In this document: piece by piece, positions 1 to 13,602 of the stretch | How the letters are laid out: each line of letters starts with the position of its first letter | How positions within the stretch are numbered: the first letter of the stretch is position 1 | Source: Terfezia claveryi | Lineage: Eukaryota > Ascomycota > Pezizomycetes > Pezizales > Pezizaceae | Length of the DNA stretch: 64,000 nt | Direction: 5' to 3' | Assembly (NCBI GenBank): GCA_015179025.1 | Contig: WHUX01000024.1 | Coordinates: forward strand, 372,001-436,000 | The notes under the pieces: model-generated | Databases searched by the model: none | The model's input: the letters and a program-made list of their open reading frames with translations, nothing else | What the model was told of the DNA's origin: nothing | Made by a program: the position numbers and the translations under genes

Positions 1-3000
1 TTACAAGATTCCGTTTCTAATGGAGAGGGTGTACCAAGCCCTATGCTGTCTATCAGGGACTTGCCCATTGCGCAAGTTCAGCATCACGTTGATATCACAA
101 ATACCCATCTTCCAGAAGACCGCCATGTCCATATTTCTTTAATCAATGGTGCCCGAAATGTCGTTGTCACTGGTCCACCTCAATCGCTATATGGTCTAAA
201 TCTCTCTCTCAGGAAAGTCAAAGCACCTACCGGCCTAGATCAGAACCGAGTTCCTTTTACAGAACGAAAAGTTCGCTTTTCTTATCGTTTTCTTCCGATC
301 TCCGCACCTTTCCACAGCCCATACTTGAGCTCAGCCGCAGAGATTATTGATGAAGACCTCAAAGACATCAAGACCTTCACGCGACAGGCCTTGGGAATAC
401 CGCTTTATGAGACCTTTGCTGGGAATAATCTGCGGAACCAAAAGGGTCCAGATAATATTCTTCCAGAATTAGTGAGAATGATTACCAATCTGACAGTACA
501 CTGGGAGAAAGCCACAATCTTCCCACGAGCTACCCATATCCTCGATTTTGGGCCAGGTGGTACCTCAGGGCTTGGTGTTCTCACTCATCGCAATAAAGAT
601 GGCACTGGCGTGAGAATTATTCTCGCTGGTGCCATGGAGGGAACAAATACCGAAGTGGGATATAAGCCGGAACTGTTTGATAGAGATGAGGAACACGCCG
701 TGAAATTCGCAGAGAATTGGTTGAAGGAACATGGCCCCAAGTTGATCAAGACCAAGCAGGGGAAGACATACGTTGATACTAAGTTCTCTAGGCTATTGGG
801 GCGCCCACCATTTATGGTAGCTGGGATGACTCCGTCCACCGTCCCTTGGGATTTCGTAGCTGCAACGATGAATGCTGGATATCACATAGAACTTGCTGGT
901 GAGACCCTCTCTAATTCTATAGTAGTTACAATTACTAAATCTTGCGGTCACAGGTGGTGGCTACTATAACGAGAGGCTCATGACGGAGGCATTGCAGAAA
1001 ATTGAAGCCAATACCACTCCCGGTATTGGTATCACCGTCAACTTGATCTATGTTAACCCCAGGGCAATGGCATGGCAGGTCCCTTTGCTCCAACGGCTCC
1101 GTAGTCAAGGTATCCCAATCGAGGGTATGACAATTGGGGCCGGTGTTCCCTCTCTAGACGTTGCGAATGAGTACATCCAAACTCTCGGTCTGAAGCATAT
1201 TTCATTCAAGCCTGGATCGGTTGATGCTATTCAAAATGTGATCAACATCGCAAAGGCAAATACTACTTTCCCCGTTATCTTACAATGGACTGGAGGTAGG
1301 GGTGGAGGGCATCACTCCTTTGAGGACTTCCATCAACCAATCTTCCAAATGTACTCTAGGATTAGAAGATGTAAGAACATCATCTTGATTGCAGGAAGTG
1401 GTTTTGGTGGTGCGGAGGACACATACCCATACCTCACTGGTGTTTGGTCCACCAAGTACAAGTATCCACCCATGCCATTCGACGGTGCTATGTTTGGAAG
1501 CAGGATGATGACTGCAAAAGAGGCACACACCAGTTACATGGTAAGATTCAGCACAATATTTGTCTCCAGCTATAGTTGCTGATGTCGTATAGGCCAAGAA
1601 AGCAATCTGCGAGGCAGAAGGAGTTGATGATAAGGACTGGGAGAAGACATACAAGGGACCCGCCGGCGGTGTCATCACCGTCAGGTCGGAAATGGGTGAA
1701 CCTATCCATAAGCTTGCTACAAGAGGTGTTAGATTCTGGTAAGCACTGTAGCTCTATGGAAGTTTCTGTGGAGGTTTGCTAATACATTTTTCATACTAGG
1801 GCTGAGATGGACCGAACGATCTTCAGTCTCGACAGGGCTAAGCGTGTGCCAGAACTGAAGAAGCAGAGAGACTATATCATCAAGCGACTCAACGCCGACT
1901 TCCAGAAGCCATGGTTTGGCCGTAATACCGCTTGTGAAGCCGTCGACCTTGAGGATATGACCTACGCCGAGGTTGTCCGACGAATGGTCGAACTCATGTA
2001 TGTCAAGCATGAGTCTCGCTGGATCGATCAATCCTTGAAGAGACTTACTGGAGACTTCATCCGTCGGGTCGAGGAGCGATTCGCCCTTTTGGATGGTCAA
2101 GCTTCTCTTTTACAAAATTACGCCGACCTCGACAATCCCTTCCCCACTGTCGAGAGGATCCTTGGCGCATACCCAGAATCCAATTTACAGCTAATTAATG
2201 CGCAAGATATGGAGCACTTCCTCCTCCTCTGTCAGCGAATGGGCCAAAAACCAGTTCCATTTGTGCCAGCCTTGGATGAGAATTTTGAGTTCTGGTTCAA
2301 GAAGGACTCACTTTGGCAATCAGAAGATTTGGAAGCGGTGATGAACCAGGATGTCCAGAGAACTTGCATTCTCCAGGGGCCCGTTGCTGTGAAGTACTCC
2401 ACAAAGATTGATGAGCCCATTAAAGACATTCTTGATAATATCCACAATACCCATATCAAGATGCTTCTAGATGATGTTTATGACAATGACCCCCAGAAAA
2501 TCCCCGTGACTGAATACCTTGGAGGAGAACCAGTTGCCGAATTGGAGGACATCGAAAAGGTCGAAGGTCTAAGCATCATTGAAGAGGCCGACAAAGTGAC
2601 ATTCCGCCTTTCTTCGGTTACATCGCAAGCACTACCAGATGCTGAACCCTGGTATCAACTCCTAGCAGGCAAGGAATACTCCTGGAGGCGTGCGTTGTTC
2701 ACAGCAGATGTCTTTGTTCAGGGAAACAAATATCAAACGAACCCGATGAAGAGGGTTTTCGCTCCCGCGCACGGCATAATTGTTGAGATTACCAATCCTG
2801 ATAATGCTGATAAAACGGTTATTACAGTAAAGGAGCGGCAGCATGTAGGTGGTCCATACGCCCTTGTCCAAGAAATCAGACGGCAATCAAATAAGATCAT
2901 TGCTACCATGTTTGAAGAGAGAACAGTCGATGGTCAATCTGTTGGGATGCCCCTCCTCTTCACGTACCACCCTGAGACCGGATACGCACCCATTCGTGAG

Positions 3001-5481
3001 GTCATGGAAGGTAGGAATGACCGCGTCAAGGAGTTTTACTATAAGCTTTGGTTTGGCGAGGACAAGGCTCCGTTGGATGCCTCGATCATGGATATCTTCG
3101 ATGGAGGTAGAACAACTGTTACTGGGAAGGCTATTGCCGACTTTGTTCATGCGGTTGGGAACAATGGGGAGGCGTTCGTGGAGAGACCAGGAAAGGTTGT
3201 GTATGCTCCTATGGACTTTGCAATCGTCGTTGGGTGGAAGGCAATCATCAAAGCCATCTTCCCAAAGGCAATCGATGGTGACCTCCTCCGCCTAGTCCAC
3301 CTTAGTAACAGCTTCAGGATGCTTCCTGGGGCTGAGCCACTGAAGAAGAGTGACGTTGTTGAGACAACTGCACAGATTAACTCTGTCCTCAACCAGGATT
3401 CCGGGAAGATGGTGGAGGTTTGTGGTACTATCAAGAGGGATGGTCAGCCGGTTATGGAAGTCATTAGTCAATTCTTGTACAGGGGAACGTATAATGATTT
3501 CGATAACACCTTTCAGAGGAAGGTCGAGACACCTATGCAACTAACTCTGAAGACAACCAAGGATGTTGCTGCGCTGAAATCCCGAGAGTGGTTCTGCCTT
3601 GATGATCCAGCAACAGATTTGTTGGGCAAGACAATTACCTTTAGATTATCAAGCTTCATTCGATTCAAGAACAAATCTATCTACAGCAGTGTTGAGACTG
3701 TTGGCCAAGTTCTACTTGAACTCCCAACAAGAGAGATCATTCAAGTTGCCACTCTTGAGTATTCGGCAGGTGAAAGTCATGGCAACCCCATTATCGAGTA
3801 CCTTCAGCGCCATGGTGCCTCCATTGAACAACCTATAAACTTCGAAAATGCCATTCCCCTTCATTCCAAGACCCCCCTCATTATTCGTGCTCCAGCTTCC
3901 AACGAAGGGTACGCCCGTGTTTCTGGCGACTACAACCCCATTCACGTGTCAAGGACTTTCTCAAAATACGCAAGTCTGAAGGGCACGATCACTCATGGGA
4001 TGTTCACTAGTGCTGCGGTCAGGTCCCTCGTTGAAACTTGGGCTGCCGAGAACGATGTCGGCAGGGTCAGAAGCTTCTCATGCCAGTTCGTGGGTATGGT
4101 TCTTCCTAACGATGACATCGAGACTAAGCTTCACCATGTTGGAATGGTTTCTGGCCGCAAGATAATCAAAGTCGAGACTGTCAACAAGGAAACGGACGAG
4201 AAGGTTCTTGTTGGTGAAGCTGAAGTAGAACAACCCGTTACGGCATACATTTTCACAGGCCAGGGAAGTCAAGAACAGGGTATGGGAATGGATCTTTATC
4301 AATCGAGTCCCGTTGCTCGAGAAGTCTGGGACCGTGCGGACAAGCATTTTATGGACAACTATGGTAAGCCTTTCCCCCAAACCACGCGAATATAACGACT
4401 AATTCCAAACAATATAGGCTTCTCGATCATCAATATTGTGAAGAATAACCCTAAGGAGTTCACTGTGCACTTTGGAGGCCCCCGCGGAAAAGCCATCCGC
4501 CAAAACTATATGTCAATGACCTTCGAGACGGTTGCAGCGGACGGGAGTACCAAGTCTGAGAAGATATTCAAGGAGATAGATGAGCATACTGCCTCCTACA
4601 CTTATCGATCACCCACCGGCTTGCTTTCGGCAACTCAATTCACACAGCCTGCTTTGACCTTGATGGAGAAGGCAAGCTTTGAAGACATGAGGTCCCGCGG
4701 TCTCGTTCAGCGGGATAGCGCCTTTGCTGGACACTCTCTTGGAGAGTATTCTGCTCTTGCAGCTTTAGCAGAGGTCATGCCAATTGAAAGTTTAGTGTCT
4801 GTTGTGTTCTACCGCGGTTTAACAATGCAGGTGGCAGTTGAGCGCGATGAACAAGGAAGGTCGAACTACAGCATGTGTGCGGTCAACCCAAGCCGTGTCT
4901 CATCTACTTTTAGTGAACCAGCATTGCAGTTCGTTATAGACAATATCTCGGGAGAGACCGGCTGGCTCTTGGAAGTTGTCAATTACAATGTTGCCAATCA
5001 ACAATACGTCTGCGCGGGTGATCTTCGAGCCTTGGACTGTCTCACAAATGTCCTCAACTTCCTGAAAATCCAGAAGATCGACATTCAGGCCCTAATGACC
5101 AAGATGTCCCTGGAAGATGTGAAGGCGAAGCTCGTAGAGATTATTCGTGGTGCTGCGGAAGAAACGGAAGCCAAACCAAAGCCCCTTGAACTTCAACGCG
5201 GTTTGGCCACAATACCCCTCCGTGGTATTGATGTGCCATTCCACTCCACATTCTTGAGGTCGGGTGTCAAACCTTTCAGGAGTTTCTTGATGAAGAAGAT
5301 CCTCAAGTCTAGTATTGACCCAAGCAAGCTTGTTGGAAAGTACATCCCGAACGTCACAGCCAAACCATTCCAGTTGACGAAGGAGTACTTTGAGGAGGTC
5401 TACAAATTGACAAACTCACCACGTATTGGAAATGTTCTTGCTAACTGGGATAAATATGAGGATCCCAAGATGGATGCTTAG
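1..5481 (+). CDS. fas1: Fatty acid synthase beta subunit, 5' end outside the window
   Basis: Cytosolic type I fatty acid synthase, beta chain, which forms the alpha6-beta6 complex with FAS2. The frame is open from base 1 with no start codon. Five exons (1-898, 954-1540, 1593-1738, 1800-4363, 4418-5481) join exactly in frame to 1752 residues. The family is near 2050-2100 aa, so about 300-350 N-terminal residues, including the acetyltransferase serine, lie to the left. Visible in order: the end of the acetyltransferase; the enoyl reductase barrel ([19 protein letters not shown] at about residue 268, [13 protein letters not shown] across intron 1); the central linker; the hot-dog dehydratase ([12 protein letters not shown] at about 1250); and the malonyl/palmitoyl transferase ([14 protein letters not shown] at about 1363, nucleophile in [10 protein letters not shown], Ser about 1505). 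Introns are 899-953, 1541-1592, 1739-1799 and 4364-4417. Nothing looks broken. Confidence 0.97.
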
Positions 5482-7501
5482 ATACAGTATAAGTTTGGGA
5501 TAGGATAATAAAATCGTTCAATTTGGACGATGAAGAATTTGTATGGAGGATAGAGGGATTACAGGGGTGAAATATAGACATGTGCTTTCGACATGGTAAT
5601 GATGGATGGATGCTTCAGCTTTCCTGTTTCCTATTTTTTGTTTCTTGGTTTTTTTCTTCTAGTTTATTCTCAGGTGTATATATAACTCGTGTGTTTCTTT
5701 TTTTACGCTGTGGATGATATCGATGGCTGAACGATGAATTAGCTCTTTCAGATGTATACTACCCAGGCTGGTAAAAAAATATCTCGCTGGACATTCCCGA
5801 TCCTCGATCCTCGCTTCACCATCAAGACAATCGTTTATAGTTTATTTATGTTTCATCTCAATTATAAGAAGTGGGGCGTAGACAGATGTATGAGGGTTTT
5901 CTGCATCCGATGAAATGTAGAGTACTGTGCTCACCTACCTAAATCTAAGAGTACTACAGGGTAGTCTCATGAATACAGGGTTCTTTCAGTTACATTCTTG
6001 ATTTTATGCACGCCTTACGTACCTCTCATGAGCATTTCATCTAGTTAGTACCGGGTCGCTTGTTCCCGCACTCATCAAAACTTTCAAACTTGTTTTGCTT
6101 TTTCCCTTGAAACTTTTGGAAGCCTTTTGCAAGGGGAAACTCAGTGTGGGACGAAAAGCCCCCGATATTTCGTTGAATGGCGCAAATTGCTCTGACCCAC
6201 CACTCAAGAGAATGAGCCGCAACGCCATACAAATTTCCAATCAGCATCTCCTCCAGAGCGCCGCCTGCTCATCACCGATGAAGCCGCATCCCCCGTTTCC
6301 TAGCACCCACAGTGTTGTGTTTTGTGCCATGGGTTCACATGCTGATAGAGGATTACTGTTAAGTGATACTGACCCCACGAGACCAATCCTGGCAACTGAC
6401 AGCTCGTTTCTCCTCTGCATTGCCAACTCAGTATGTAGTATCAGCCCAAAATATATATCCATGAACTACTGTACGTTCTGGCCTTTGCATTTGTGTCGAC
6501 ATGTCGCCTGTCCACAAGTTTCACCCACCGTGATGCAACGTTATGTTGCTTTTCTTTTGTTCGCAGCGGCGCTACAGGCTAGATCGGCGCAAACCTCTCA
6601 GGCTCGTGCAGCCTCGATTGCCCATGCGAATCCTGCTGGGCGTTGATTGATCGGTGAAAGCATATGGATTGCGCAAAAAAATCCTCACTGGGCAATTCTT
6701 GCATCACTGGGGTAAAAGCAAGCAGGAAAGAAGGACGGGATAACTTTATTTTTCGTTGACTCCCCATAACTCGCACTGCCCGACCTTATTATTATAAGGA
6801 TAAACAAGCGGGGTGCGTTGGAAGAGGCTTTCTTCTAAACCAACATTCCCCAGTAGACGCACAACACGTTGTTCGGTGTTTTTCAACTTACAGTGGTTTT
6901 GATTCGAGCCATCCAGCAGCAGCCAATCAATACCCGGAGAGGACCAGGGGGCGGAAGCTTGCGTACTGGCCGCAAGATTGTGCCTAACATGACAGGCCAG
7001 CGTCACCATGCCCATAAACATCCAAAAGTGACAACGACACCACAAGACAGTGGGTCGTTATGCACATGCGCCTATCGAGCACAAAGGTCAGATTGCATTA
7101 GAGAGGAATTTGATGGAGGGCGAGGAATTGCGCTGCTTCGTGGAGAGCAGAATTTGCGTGCACTCCGGCGCTCGGGGAAGGTACCAAGCGGCAGCGAAGA
7201 TGCTGCTGTCGTTCGCCAACTGCAGAATGACCCCCACAATAGGGAACATATGCGCGATGAGTGGTGTTTTGCTGATGTGGGCCAGCATCGTTTTAATAGT
7301 GGGCACTCCCCTACAGCTTCAAACCTGACATCCGTGAAGAGGAGAATTACAGCTTCGGCGTATAACAATCACAATTCAATCTCAGGAGATGCATTGTTGC
7401 TGTATATAGCTCGAAATTCGTTATTAGCCAAGTTAGCACCCTTCCTAGGAAGTTCCACAAATACCCAATCTGAATTCGAGGTCAGAAATACAACAAAACC
7501 A
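5482..7501. other. Intergenic: fas1 3' region and RBR gene promoter
   Basis: No gene is supported. AT-rich sequence with T-runs follows the fas1 stop, as expected of a 3' UTR. Open frames at 6095-6646 and 6869-7501 show no domain and have irregular composition. The latter runs in frame into the RBR gene but reads like leader sequence. Confidence 0.6.
7403..7408 (+). promoter_or_regulatory. TATA-like element of the RBR gene
   Basis: TATATA lies about 94 bases before the chosen ATG at 7502. The spacing suits a fungal core promoter and supports the short N-terminus over an upstream start. Confidence 0.35.
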
Positions 7502-10334
7502 ATGGATGTGATTGCTCCACACAAGAAACATAAGACCAGGACTGAGGAGGATGAGTCTGTGAGGAGGCACCGGCACCACCGCCGACATCATCGGAGTGGG
7601 CATAAGAGTGACGGAGAATTGGAGAAGGAGAGGATGAGAGCCAAATTACGAGGAGGGGAAATGGAAAGGATCACAAGCACCCACATGGAGCGAAGCTCAT
7701 CCGATCGAGGGAAGGTCAAGGAAAACGCAGCAGCACCATCCTCAGAGAGAACAAAAAGAGTGGAGACCGATGAAGAGAAGGAAGAGCGGCGGCGAAGCAG
7801 GAGGGAGAGGAAGGAAGCGGAAGCTTTTGCAGCGATGCTGGCACGGTTAGATACAGACCCGATATTGTCGGATAGCTACAGAGGACATAGATCTCATAGA
7901 CGGGACAGTGAACGGAGATCAAGTCGGAAGGAAAATCGATATGAATCTGACAGAGAAGGGAACCTGAGGTAAGTAAATGTTATGGATGTTATACTGCCCC
8001 AATTCAAGGCCTATGTACTAATTTAATACACCAGCCCAAGGTCGGACAGAGACAAGCAGTTAATACTGGCACGAAAAGAGAAAGAAAGTTCTAAGGTTTC
8101 AACCCGAGAGACACTTCGGCCCCATGTGAGCTCAAGCTCAAAGAGAGCAGAAAGTAAGCAACGTGTAAGGGAGTCTGAGAAGTGCAGCGAATACACAAAG
8201 TCCAATGAGAAGGAGAAGGGCAAAGAGTCTTCCAGTGAAATGAAGAAAAAAGACAAAATGTGGGTATCTGCTTCCTAAGTATTATAAGCAGTTTTATTTT
8301 ATTGACCTTATACCTATTGCAGGGTTCAATGTATATCATGTCTTTCCGATGACATTCCCGCACACCAGGCAGCAAAACTTGCGTGCAATCACCAATTCTG
8401 CAATGAGTGCCTTAACCGAATATTCACCCTTTCACTGACTGATCCGGCACTCATGCCCCCAAAATGTTGTACTACAGAGCATATCCCTCTGAAGCATGCT
8501 GAACATCTCCTTTCACATAAAACAAAGAAGCAGTGGAACAGAAAGTATAGTGAATATACTTCGTCGAATCGCGTCTACTGTCCAACTAAGGATTGTGGGC
8601 ATTGGATCTCTCCAAAACACATTGAAGCAAAAATTGGGACATGCTCTCGCTGCAAGACAAAGGTTTGTACAATGTGTAATGGGAAAGCCCATGGACAAAG
8701 TGAATGTCCACAAGACGAAGACACAAAGGTGTTCATACAGACTGCAAAGGAGAATGGATATCAACGATGCTATGAATGTAAAGCAGTTGTGGAGCTGAAA
8801 AGCGGATGCAACCATATAACGTCAGTCCCGATATAATCCACTGAGAAACCCAATTTTGGAAATTTTCTAAATTGCCTATAGTTGCCGATGTACCGCCGAA
8901 TTTTGCTACCGTTGTGGTGACAAATGGAAAACTTGCGATTGTCCGTGGTTTGCATACCCTGATTCCGAGGAAGGCGAAGACCAGGAGGACCAGGCTGCTC
9001 TTGCAAGGGTGGAGGAGGAGAATGCAGAGGCTCGCCGGGAGCGGCGGCGAAGAGAGCAAAGGGAGCGGGAACGCCGGGTACAAGAGGAGCGAAGGAATCG
9101 AGAAGCCCAGATTGCCGAGGACGAGGCTCTAGCCAGACGGCTAGCACAAGCCAGTTTATTCTTGGATAAGGAAGCGCTAGAGAAGTTGAACGGCAGTGGG
9201 TCATTACGAACTGGATTGAGAAATAGCTACAAAAGGCTTGCAGAAGAGTATGCAGAAGCCAGCAAAAGGGACGAGGAGGCTAGAGAGGAAAGAGTCAGGG
9301 ATAGATTGCAAAAATTACGGGATAGAGATGAGGCAATCCGATCCGCCAGGAGGGGGTCGACTTCTTCTCACCGAGAACCCCGATCACCGACAGTAAGACA
9401 TGAGAGGAGACATTCTGAGCCTAGACCACTAACGTCACGAGGATTACATTCAAGGCCAAAAACAGCCCAGCCTACGCCATCATCACCTCTCACAAGGGAG
9501 AATCCCGAGGATGACAGTGCCCACCGCGGGTTATTTGATGACGAGAGAGCAGCGAGAATTGCTAAATATATAATGGGGGAACTAGACGAATTGGAGGATG
9601 CACCAACGGCTCAGCTCCCTAGTCCGATAGAGAAACCAGCCGGACCCTCCTCACCACGACACCACCCACATGTAGAACGAGTCCGTCGGGCGACCCTTTC
9701 TGCTGTTGAACCAAGGACATCTGCTCGAAAGCCTGCAGAATATGGACGGGATGGCAGACCAAGCCACCATCACACCAGTAAGGCCGCAACCGCCAGCGTC
9801 TTGCCTCGCACGTTACCGAGGCTAGAAACCCCCAACTATGCTACTTCTTCAGTCCTTGCAGACGTTGCTTTCCCCCTTGAAAATGAGAAACCAAGCCGGC
9901 GTTCCTCATCCCACACCCGGGCGGGTAAAATTCGAGATATCTATGTCAACACAAGTGCTAAATCGGCTCCGACGTCCCCAATGCATTCGACACCAACGAA
10001 TGGCCTTGATAGCACTTCCTCTCGAAAGAGCTACCTAGCTGCTTTGGGATATAAATTCTTGAAACACCAGCAGCAGGTCCCCGCCCCTTACTCCGCATAT
10101 CCACTGAACTACACATCTGCTGCAGCTCCAGCACCTACATATACTACTTATGCGTATAGCTCATATTCTGGGTTCGGTGCGGGTACTGGGGAAGGCAGCA
10201 GGGCGAGGCAGTTTACAGAGAATTGGGGCGGGATTGAAGCAGTGAGCTCTACTTGGAAAAGACCGTTTGCTGATAGATTGGAGTTGGCCTCTCATGCGCC
10301 ACATGTGGGAATTTCGAGGACTAGCACTTACTAG
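7502..10334 (+). CDS. RBR-type (RING1-IBR-RING2) E3 ubiquitin ligase
   Basis: Predicted RING-between-RING ubiquitin ligase that would take ubiquitin from an E2 onto its own RING2 cysteine before passing it to a substrate. Exons 7502-7968, 8035-8259, 8323-8820 and 8882-10334 join to 880 residues. RING1 has C234, C237, C252, H254, C257 and C260. The IBR follows with CPTKDCGHW and CSRCKTKVCTMC. RING2 is CYECK...CNHITC-RC-TAEFCYRCG, in which Cys398 is the expected catalytic residue; intron 3 falls exactly before it. The first 230 residues are Arg/Glu/Ser-rich and low complexity. RING2 is followed by a charged coiled coil (about 430-490) and a disordered tail ending in a Tyr/Ala/Pro-rich stretch. 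The start was chosen for MDVIAPHKKHK. Intron 2 uses an unusual GTGGGT donor, the only one that keeps the RING frame. The substrate is unknown. Confidence 0.9.
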
Positions 10335-10695
10335 ATTTCCGGATGCGCTTCATCTTTATATACTATTTGTTTTCTGATTTTCTATATTTAATGCTAACTA
10401 TAGGGTTGTATACCTTTTATTCGAAGCCTGTGTGTTTCATTATACCCAAGAAGAGTTTTCAATTTTTTTGTTATTAATACATAAAGCATTACAGGAGGAA
10501 GGATTTGGGCCAGGGCAGGGATTTAGGGTATTGGGGGAAAACATGGCATGGATGATTTGATGATACCGGGATTTATAAGTTAGAGATGGATAGGTAATAT
10601 GGGTAATTCGGACTGGAGAATCTGGGACACGTGGGCACACAACTGGCCTATCTCCAGCGAGCAGGCTAAGCTATATGAAATGACGCTCATCTCAC

Positions 10696-10728
10696 TTTCG
10701 CCTTTAGTCTGGTTGGCACTTTCGCCTT
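10696..10728 (+). mobile_element. Ultra-short insertion, 15 bp, with 9 bp duplication
   Basis: TAGTCTGGTTGGCAC (10705-10719) sits between two exact copies of TTTCGCCTT (10696-10704 and 10720-10728). The duplication can be extended to 11 bp if the last two bases of the insert are counted as target. Confidence 0.8.
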
Positions 10729-11034
10729 CTCTTCCTGCGTGAAAACGTATGAGTATAATGAATGGTTCGACAAGAGTTGAAGGGAAAAGCGGCTCGAGGT
10801 CTCTCGTCAATCACGATGCTCGGAGAATACCCCATGTTTTACAACGCAATCCGTAATCAATTGATTCATCGCCCGAGCATGGATAATTGATGTGTGTTGT
10901 GAATTGTTGCGTTCAGTCTCGTGCCCAGACCTTCCTATAGGTCGCGTTCCCTCCTAGTGCTGTCTCAATGGAGGCTAAGTGAGCTTTGTAGAGCCAACAA
11001 GCTCGGCGGGTGCAAGGTGGGAAATATTCAATTC

Positions 11035-11074
11035 CCTTGACGCACAGCCTTGACGCACAGCCTTGACGCAACAG
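11035..11074. repeat. 13 bp tandem repeat, three copies
   Basis: CCTTGACGCACAG is repeated at 11035, 11048 and 11061, the third copy with one inserted A. Confidence 0.85.
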
Positions 11075-13569
11075 CTCTGCTCATCAACCTTGGCTTCCTA
11101 TCACCAACGCCGTACCTACCGGATACTGTACAGCACCTATGCATATCTCTCTAAACTATCACACCGCAGTGCATCTACAGATGCTGCTTATGGATGCGGT
11201 GTAACTTTGCTTCGCAAATAAGATGCAAGAAAGCAAGAGGGTTGGGGCAAGCAGAAAGGCTTGGATTATGGAAATGCAAGTGATATTTGTTCTTCTGCAC
11301 ATCAGCAGGTTCTGTGGTAAAAAAGCCCAATTGCGATTGCAGCTGTCTCGACTTGTTGACCGCGGTTGGATACGTTAGTTCTCGGCACTAAGATTAACGG
11401 TAATTATTCTGGTTATTATGTAATGTTCACCAACTGAAACAATTCATGCTGAGTCAGCGGTTGGTTTGAGATTTTTGTCTTAACCACATTCTCAATCCGA
11501 AGTTCTTTGATATAGTATTATAATAGGGGAGCTGGGTGCATGCACATGCCGAAATATAGGTGCACTGTATATAGGTGTACTGTATTCAGCTTTAGAATTG
11601 AAGAAAGCAACCGTATGTACAAAACTATCCAAAACTACTGTATAAAGCTAGGATTCAAACGCAACTACATCCCCGAGATCTGGATCAACCCTATTCTCAC
11701 TCCCAGACTCGCACAAGAACATGTCCTCTCTTATTACAATCTCCAGAATTATCGTGTAATGAACCTCAATCCGGATGCTTCATTCGTATGAAATGGGTCC
11801 TTGAGTTTTATACGTCACGATAGCCAAGGCGTTTGCATAGCAAAGCACCAGCACCAGTAGCTTATAACTAGGTGCTGCAGTAGCTAACATTCACCCAGAT
11901 TTCATGCTGTAGGAATAAGGAAGCTCATCTCAGCACGGTCTGGAAGCATATCGTATGACGACTACACTACATTGCACATGGATACGGAGACAACCGACGC
12001 CCAACTCTGCTTCACCACAACTATCTTGCCCTTAGCTAACATCCACACTAAGGAAAGGTAAGGAAAGGATAAGCTTGAGGCAACTTGAGGAGCAGATTGG
12101 GAAAAACAGGTGGGGGCCTTATGCCACCATAGCCCTCAGTAGAATTTTAGGAAGCTCGCAGTATTTGCAGAAAAATGATAGGGTCAAAGAGCGGTTGGCC
12201 GCTAAAAGACTAAGAAACTTTTGCGATGAACTTCGCGGGATATAGTCAACAGGACTATATCAGGTGTGGCTGGCTTACAACTAGAAACCACTCAGCCAGC
12301 TGAAGCGTCCGCTGGTCATATACCCACTGAACCCTCAGTCTTACGTTTTTCTTTCCTTCTTCTTTTTCTGTTGTTGTTATCGATGCTGCTACCCAGGATT
12401 CAAGTGTGGATCTACTGCAATCCTCAGACTGAGTGAAGAGGTAAGACTGGAAAAGGGTAAAGGTAAGGAAGTTGACTCTGGTGAGGCGAGGCAGGCGGAG
12501 GTTGAGCCCAATCCATGTAAGCGTAGGAGGCCGTAAACGAGGTCAGTAAGAGAAAGAAATACCAGGGAGAAATTCCCTTGTTGATTAACCTGGATGTGCA
12601 TGAGGGAGTAGAGGAATTAAAGCACAAAACGCTTGGAGAGCAGGAGAGCAGGAGAACGGCGAGGCGTTGATGATGAAGGAAGCAGTTAGGATGTTGTCCC
12701 AGTCGTAGGGTTAGCCAAATGGCGAGCAGAAGGTTGAGGAAAATGATGTAGGTGATGAAGGCGAGAATAATGGCACACGTAGGATTTTGCAATTAGGACT
12801 ATGTGTGTAATAGGAAATAAAAAGTTCTTTTCGTGTAATTCTGTGCATTTTTGGTTTCAAATGGCCTGCGTGTTCTTAAAGAAGCATGGGATGTGGGGAC
12901 GTTTGAAGTATTACATAGCTTAGGGTAATGCTAAGAGCAATGGAAAGTTGGTAAGAACTGAAAAGTTATTGAATTTTATTTTATTCTTTTGGGAAGGGGA
13001 AGGAAGTTCAAGTAAGTCAAGCAATATAGTCAAAGTACACGGAACAAATTTAAGCATTCTTTTATGGAATTTTTTTTTTTTTTGAGGGTATTCATAGCAG
13101 AATACAATACTTTCATGGCTTATATTTATGTCTTCTCGTAGGGAACATTTGAGTAAGCTCGAATAGCTGAGCTTACAAGTTTTCTTGCAAAGTTGAATTT
13201 TGAATTATTCCTAACTTTTATGTGAGAGTCTGAGATATCTTAAAAGACTTTCTCAGTATTCTGCTATCTATTTGCTACCTCAGGGCATTTCAAACATCTT
13301 CATAATGTGACTTTATTGTACTACTACTGGTGCTTTAATTACTGTTCCAATTCCTAACTTGATTTTGAATCATACTCCAACCTATATAAAGAATCAACCG
13401 CATCCTAGAACATCTTGCTCATTAAGAATCTACTAGAATATTCTAGTAGACTCAACCTTCTCATATGAGAATGTTGACTGTTGAACTCTATGGTTTTGTA
13501 GTTCATACAAGCAAGGTTCCTCTACACCTACCTCCATTTCAAGGTCTAGTAGTAAAATAGGGATGATTG

Positions 13570-13602
13570 GTTTTTACCGTGCCAACCAGACTAGTTTTTA
13601 CC
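13570..13602 (-). mobile_element. Ultra-short insertion, 15 bp, with 9 bp duplication
   Basis: GTGCCAACCAGACTA (13579-13593) is the exact reverse complement of the family's 15-base end. It lies between perfect copies of GTTTTTACC (13570-13578 and 13594-13602). Confidence 0.82.

Noticed and set aside
6869..7501. In-frame upstream extension of the RBR protein
   Set aside because: The translated part lacks regular composition, and a TATA-like site at 7403 lies inside it. Treated as promoter and leader.
12424..12792. 122-residue minus-strand frame with a hydrophobic start
   Set aside because: No homology recognised, no promoter or splice context, and the rest of the frame is irregular. Chance is more likely.
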